Source: JAHEJN01 sp963787285 (GTDB lineage Bacteria > Actinomycetota > Acidimicrobiia > Acidimicrobiales > JAHEJN01). From it: a stretch of DNA of 64,000 nt. Both the position numbers and the translations under genes were made by a program. The notes under the pieces were generated by a model. That model saw nothing but the letters and a program-made list of their open reading frames with translations. It had not been told where the DNA came from and ran no database searches. The stretch is taken from NCBI GenBank assembly GCA_963787285.1, contig CAWBCM010000020.1, positions 124,001-188,000 of the forward strand, read 5' to 3'. Shown here piece after piece: positions 61,944-64,000 of the stretch; positions within the stretch are counted from its first letter, which is position 1, and the number at the start of each line of letters is the position of its first letter.

Positions 61944-63304
61944 ATGCAGCGACGGATCTTCGGTATCGAGAACGAGTACGGCGTCACCTGCACCCAACGC
62001 GGTCAGCGTCGTCTGAGCCCCGACGAGGTTGCTCGCTACCTGTTCCGCCGCGTGGTGTCGTGGGGCCGCAGCAGCAACGTCTTCCTGGCCAACGGCGCTC
62101 GGCTGTACCTCGACGTCGGCTCGCACCCCGAGTACGCCACCCCCGAGTGCGACTCCATCTACGACCTGGTGGTGCACGACAAGGCGGGCGAACGAATTCT
62201 CGAACAGCTGCTCGGTAGCGCCGAACAACGGTTGCACGAAGAGGGCATCGACGGCGACATCTACCTGTTCAAGAACAACACCGACTCCGCGGGCAACAGC
62301 TACGGCTGTCACGAGAACTACATGACCAACCGGCGCGACGACCTGTCGAGCTACTCCGAGGTGCTCATTCCGTTCCTGGTCAGCCGGCAGATCTACGCCG
62401 GTGCCGGCAAGGTGCTGCAGACGGCGAGGGGCGCGCTGTACTGCATCAGCCAACGAGCCGAGCACATATGGGAGGGCGTGTCGAGCGCGACCACCCGGTC
62501 GCGTCCGATCATCAACACCCGCGATGAGCCCCATGCCGATGCGGAGCGCTACCGGCGACTCCACGTGATCGTGGGCGACTCGAACATGAGCGAGTACACC
62601 ACCTTCCTCAAGGTCGGGGCGGCCAGTCTCATGCTGCGCATGCTGGAGGAACCCACTGTTGTCCTGCGCGACATGACGCTCGAGAACCCGATTCGGGCCA
62701 TCCGGGAGATCAGCCACGACATGACCTGTACGCGTCGCGGTGCGCTTGGCGAACGGGCGGGAGGTCTCGGCTCTGGAGATCCAGAGCGAGTATCTCGAAC
62801 GAGCCATGAAGTTCGCGACCCGACACGAGCTGAATCCCATCGAGAAGCAGGCACTCACGATGTGGGAGCACTGTCTCACCGCGCTCGGCCGACGATCCCC
62901 TCAGCCTCGACCGGGAGATCGACTGGGTCATCAAGCACAAGCTCATCGAGGGCTATCGATCGCGCCACGGCCTCGAGCTCGGCGACGCACGGGTGGCGCT
63001 CGTCGATCTGCAGTACCACGACATCGATCGCGACCGCGGCCTGTACTACCGCATGCAGAGCCGGGGGCTGGTCGAACGGGTGTGCGACGACCACGACATC
63101 ACCCATGCGATGGAGTACGCACCGAGCACCACTCGTGCTCGACTGCGGGGCGAGTTCATCCGCCGAGCCAAGGAGCGGCGTCGCGACTACACCGTCGACT
63201 GGGTGCATCTGAAGCTCAACGACCAGGCACAACGCACGGTTCTGTGCAAGGACCCGTTCAAGGCCCACGACGAGCGCGTCGACAAGCTCATCGAGTCGCT
63301 CTGA
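61944..63304 (+). CDS. pafA: Pup-protein ligase, two one-base frameshifts
   Basis: The enzyme that ligates deamidated Pup to lysines of target proteins. RRIFGIENEYGVTC opens it; VGSHPEYATPECDS contains the catalytic Asp-type site; FKNNTDSAGNSYGCHENYMT and INTRDEPHADAERYRRLHV bind ATP and Pup. After EISHDMTCTRR an extra G near 62739 shifts the frame (continuing VRLANGREVSALEIQSEYLE), and after EHCLTAL an extra G near 62887 shifts it again (DDPLSLDREIDWVIKHKLIE). Correcting both gives about 452 residues, the normal family length, ending in DERVDKLIESL. Confidence 0.87.
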
Positions 63305-63314
63305 GGACGTTCTC

Positions 63315-64000
63315 GTGGCGGTGAACAAGCTCGAACGGCTGATGAACCTCACGGCGGCTCTCCTGGCCACCGAACGACCACTGTCGCGTGAGGAACTGCA
63401 CACCCGCGTCCCGGGCTACCCGGAGGAGACGAGCTCGTACCGCCGGGCATTCGAGCGCGACAAGAACGAGCTCCGGCAAATGGCGGTGCCGCTGTCGGTC
63501 GAGCCAGTGCCGGGAACCGATCCGCCGGTCGAGGGCTACCGCATCCCACCGGATCAGTACTACCTCCGCGATCCCGAGCTCGAGGGCGACGAGCTGGCGG
63601 CACTGCATCTGGCCGCTCGCGCCGTTCGGAGCAGCGACGGCACCAGCACCGGCGCCCTCCGAAAGCTGGGTGGTGCGGTGTCCCTCGGTGAGGCGGCGTT
63701 CGACTCGATCGGCGAGGTCCCGACATCTCCGGAGGTCAACACGGTGTTCGCGGCAATCAGCGAGCGTCGGCTGCTCTCGTTCGTGTATCGCGGTGAACAA
63801 CGCACGGTCGAACCGCGGCGCCTCGATCTCCAGCGCGGCCGGTGGTATCTGACCGGCCACGACCGGCTCCGTGAAGGCGAGCGCAACTTCCGGCTCGACC
63901 GCATCGAGGGCCAGGTGTCGGTGGACGACGTCGGCACGGCGCCGGCTCGGCCGCCGGGTCGACCCTCGTGGCGGCACCCGTGGGAGCTGGGCGACGGCCC
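63315..64000 (+). CDS. pafB: WYL-domain regulator PafB, 3' end outside window
   Basis: About 228 codons are visible and run off the window. The N-terminal winged helix reads LERLMNLTAALLATERPLSREEL, and the WYL domain has FVYRGEQRTVEPRRLDLQRGRWYLTGHD, the RNA/DNA-end sensing fold. PafB with PafC activates DNA-damage genes in mycobacteria and is encoded beside pafA there. GTG at 63315 lies 10 bp after the pafA stop. The missing part should include the C-terminal extension and possibly pafC downstream. Confidence 0.85.
   Translation, partial: MAVNKLERLMNLTAALLATERPLSREELHTRVPGYPEETSSYRRAFERDKNELRQMAVPLSVEPVPGTDPPVEGYRIPPDQYYLRDPELEGDELAALHLAARAVRSSDGTSTGALRKLGGAVSLGEAAFDSIGEVPTSPEVNTVFAAISERRLLSFVYRGEQRTVEPRRLDLQRGRWYLTGHDRLREGERNFRLDRIEGQVSVDDVGTAPARPPGRPSWRHPWELGDG

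Noticed and set aside
60424..62016. Apparent PrcB-PrcA fusion protein
   Set aside because: The two genes share a frame only because of the extra base near 61111; correcting it gives separate subunits with an ATGA junction as in other Actinobacteria.

Overview
The window is a high-GC, gene-dense stretch of actinobacterial chromosome. It carries a complete Pup-proteasome locus (mpa, dop, pup, prcB, prcA, pafA, pafB), a fused F420-precursor synthase (fbiC), an F420-type LLM oxidoreductase, DUF3151 and DUF2510 proteins and a LytR-CpsA-Psr ligase. No mycolate or Streptomyces-type genes are seen. An uncultured member of the Acidimicrobiia fits best, but that placement is inference. I see no phage, transposon, CRISPR, rRNA or tRNA.

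Layout. 0-12.5 kb: a partial SnoaL-like gene, a decarboxylase/dehydrogenase pair, a lactonase-like hydrolase, a zinc/manganese-type ABC permease behind a Fur/Zur-like palindrome with its ATPase convergent, ung, an LCP cell-wall ligase, an M23 peptidase, a three-gene membrane/Met-His-rich lipoprotein operon, and small membrane-anchored proteins. 12.5-27 kb: a K+-dependent-type membrane pyrophosphatase, folate salvage, an oxidoreductase/glycosyltransferase pair, M18 aminopeptidase, gltB-gltD and two more glycosyltransferases. 27-35 kb: an AlkA-like glycosylase, a 763-bp ORF-poor structured region, a phosphodiesterase, a divergent pyruvate kinase, a hydrolase, DUF3151, mobA, rhodanese and an RNase D-like exonuclease. 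35-54 kb: a coupled M20-pseudoenzyme/Cys-rich/CLC operon, a LOG-family protein, HxlR-fbiC, transketolase-transaldolase, FIST, desaturase, split ADP-forming acyl-CoA synthetase and PBP4. 54-64 kb: trmI, a ferredoxin and the Pup-proteasome locus, interrupted by a divergent tautomerase/LLM pair.

How the genes work together. In the last region Pup ends in GGQ, so Dop must deamidate it before PafA ligates it to substrates. Mpa ends in the GQYL tail that docks on the PrcA/PrcB core, and PafB is a WYL regulator. GltB/GltD make glutamate. HppA, transketolase/transaldolase and pyruvate kinase belong to central metabolism.

Two genome-wide habits stand out. Many first genes have a TANNNT hexamer 6-8 nt before the start codon, which suggests widespread leaderless transcription. 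Operon genes are very often joined by a 4-nt NTGA stop/start overlap using ATG, GTG, TTG and possibly CTG.

Quality warning: six single-base frameshifts interrupt otherwise well conserved genes (gltD, one glycosyltransferase, prcB, prcA, and pafA twice). They look like assembly indels more than decay, but reads are needed to decide.
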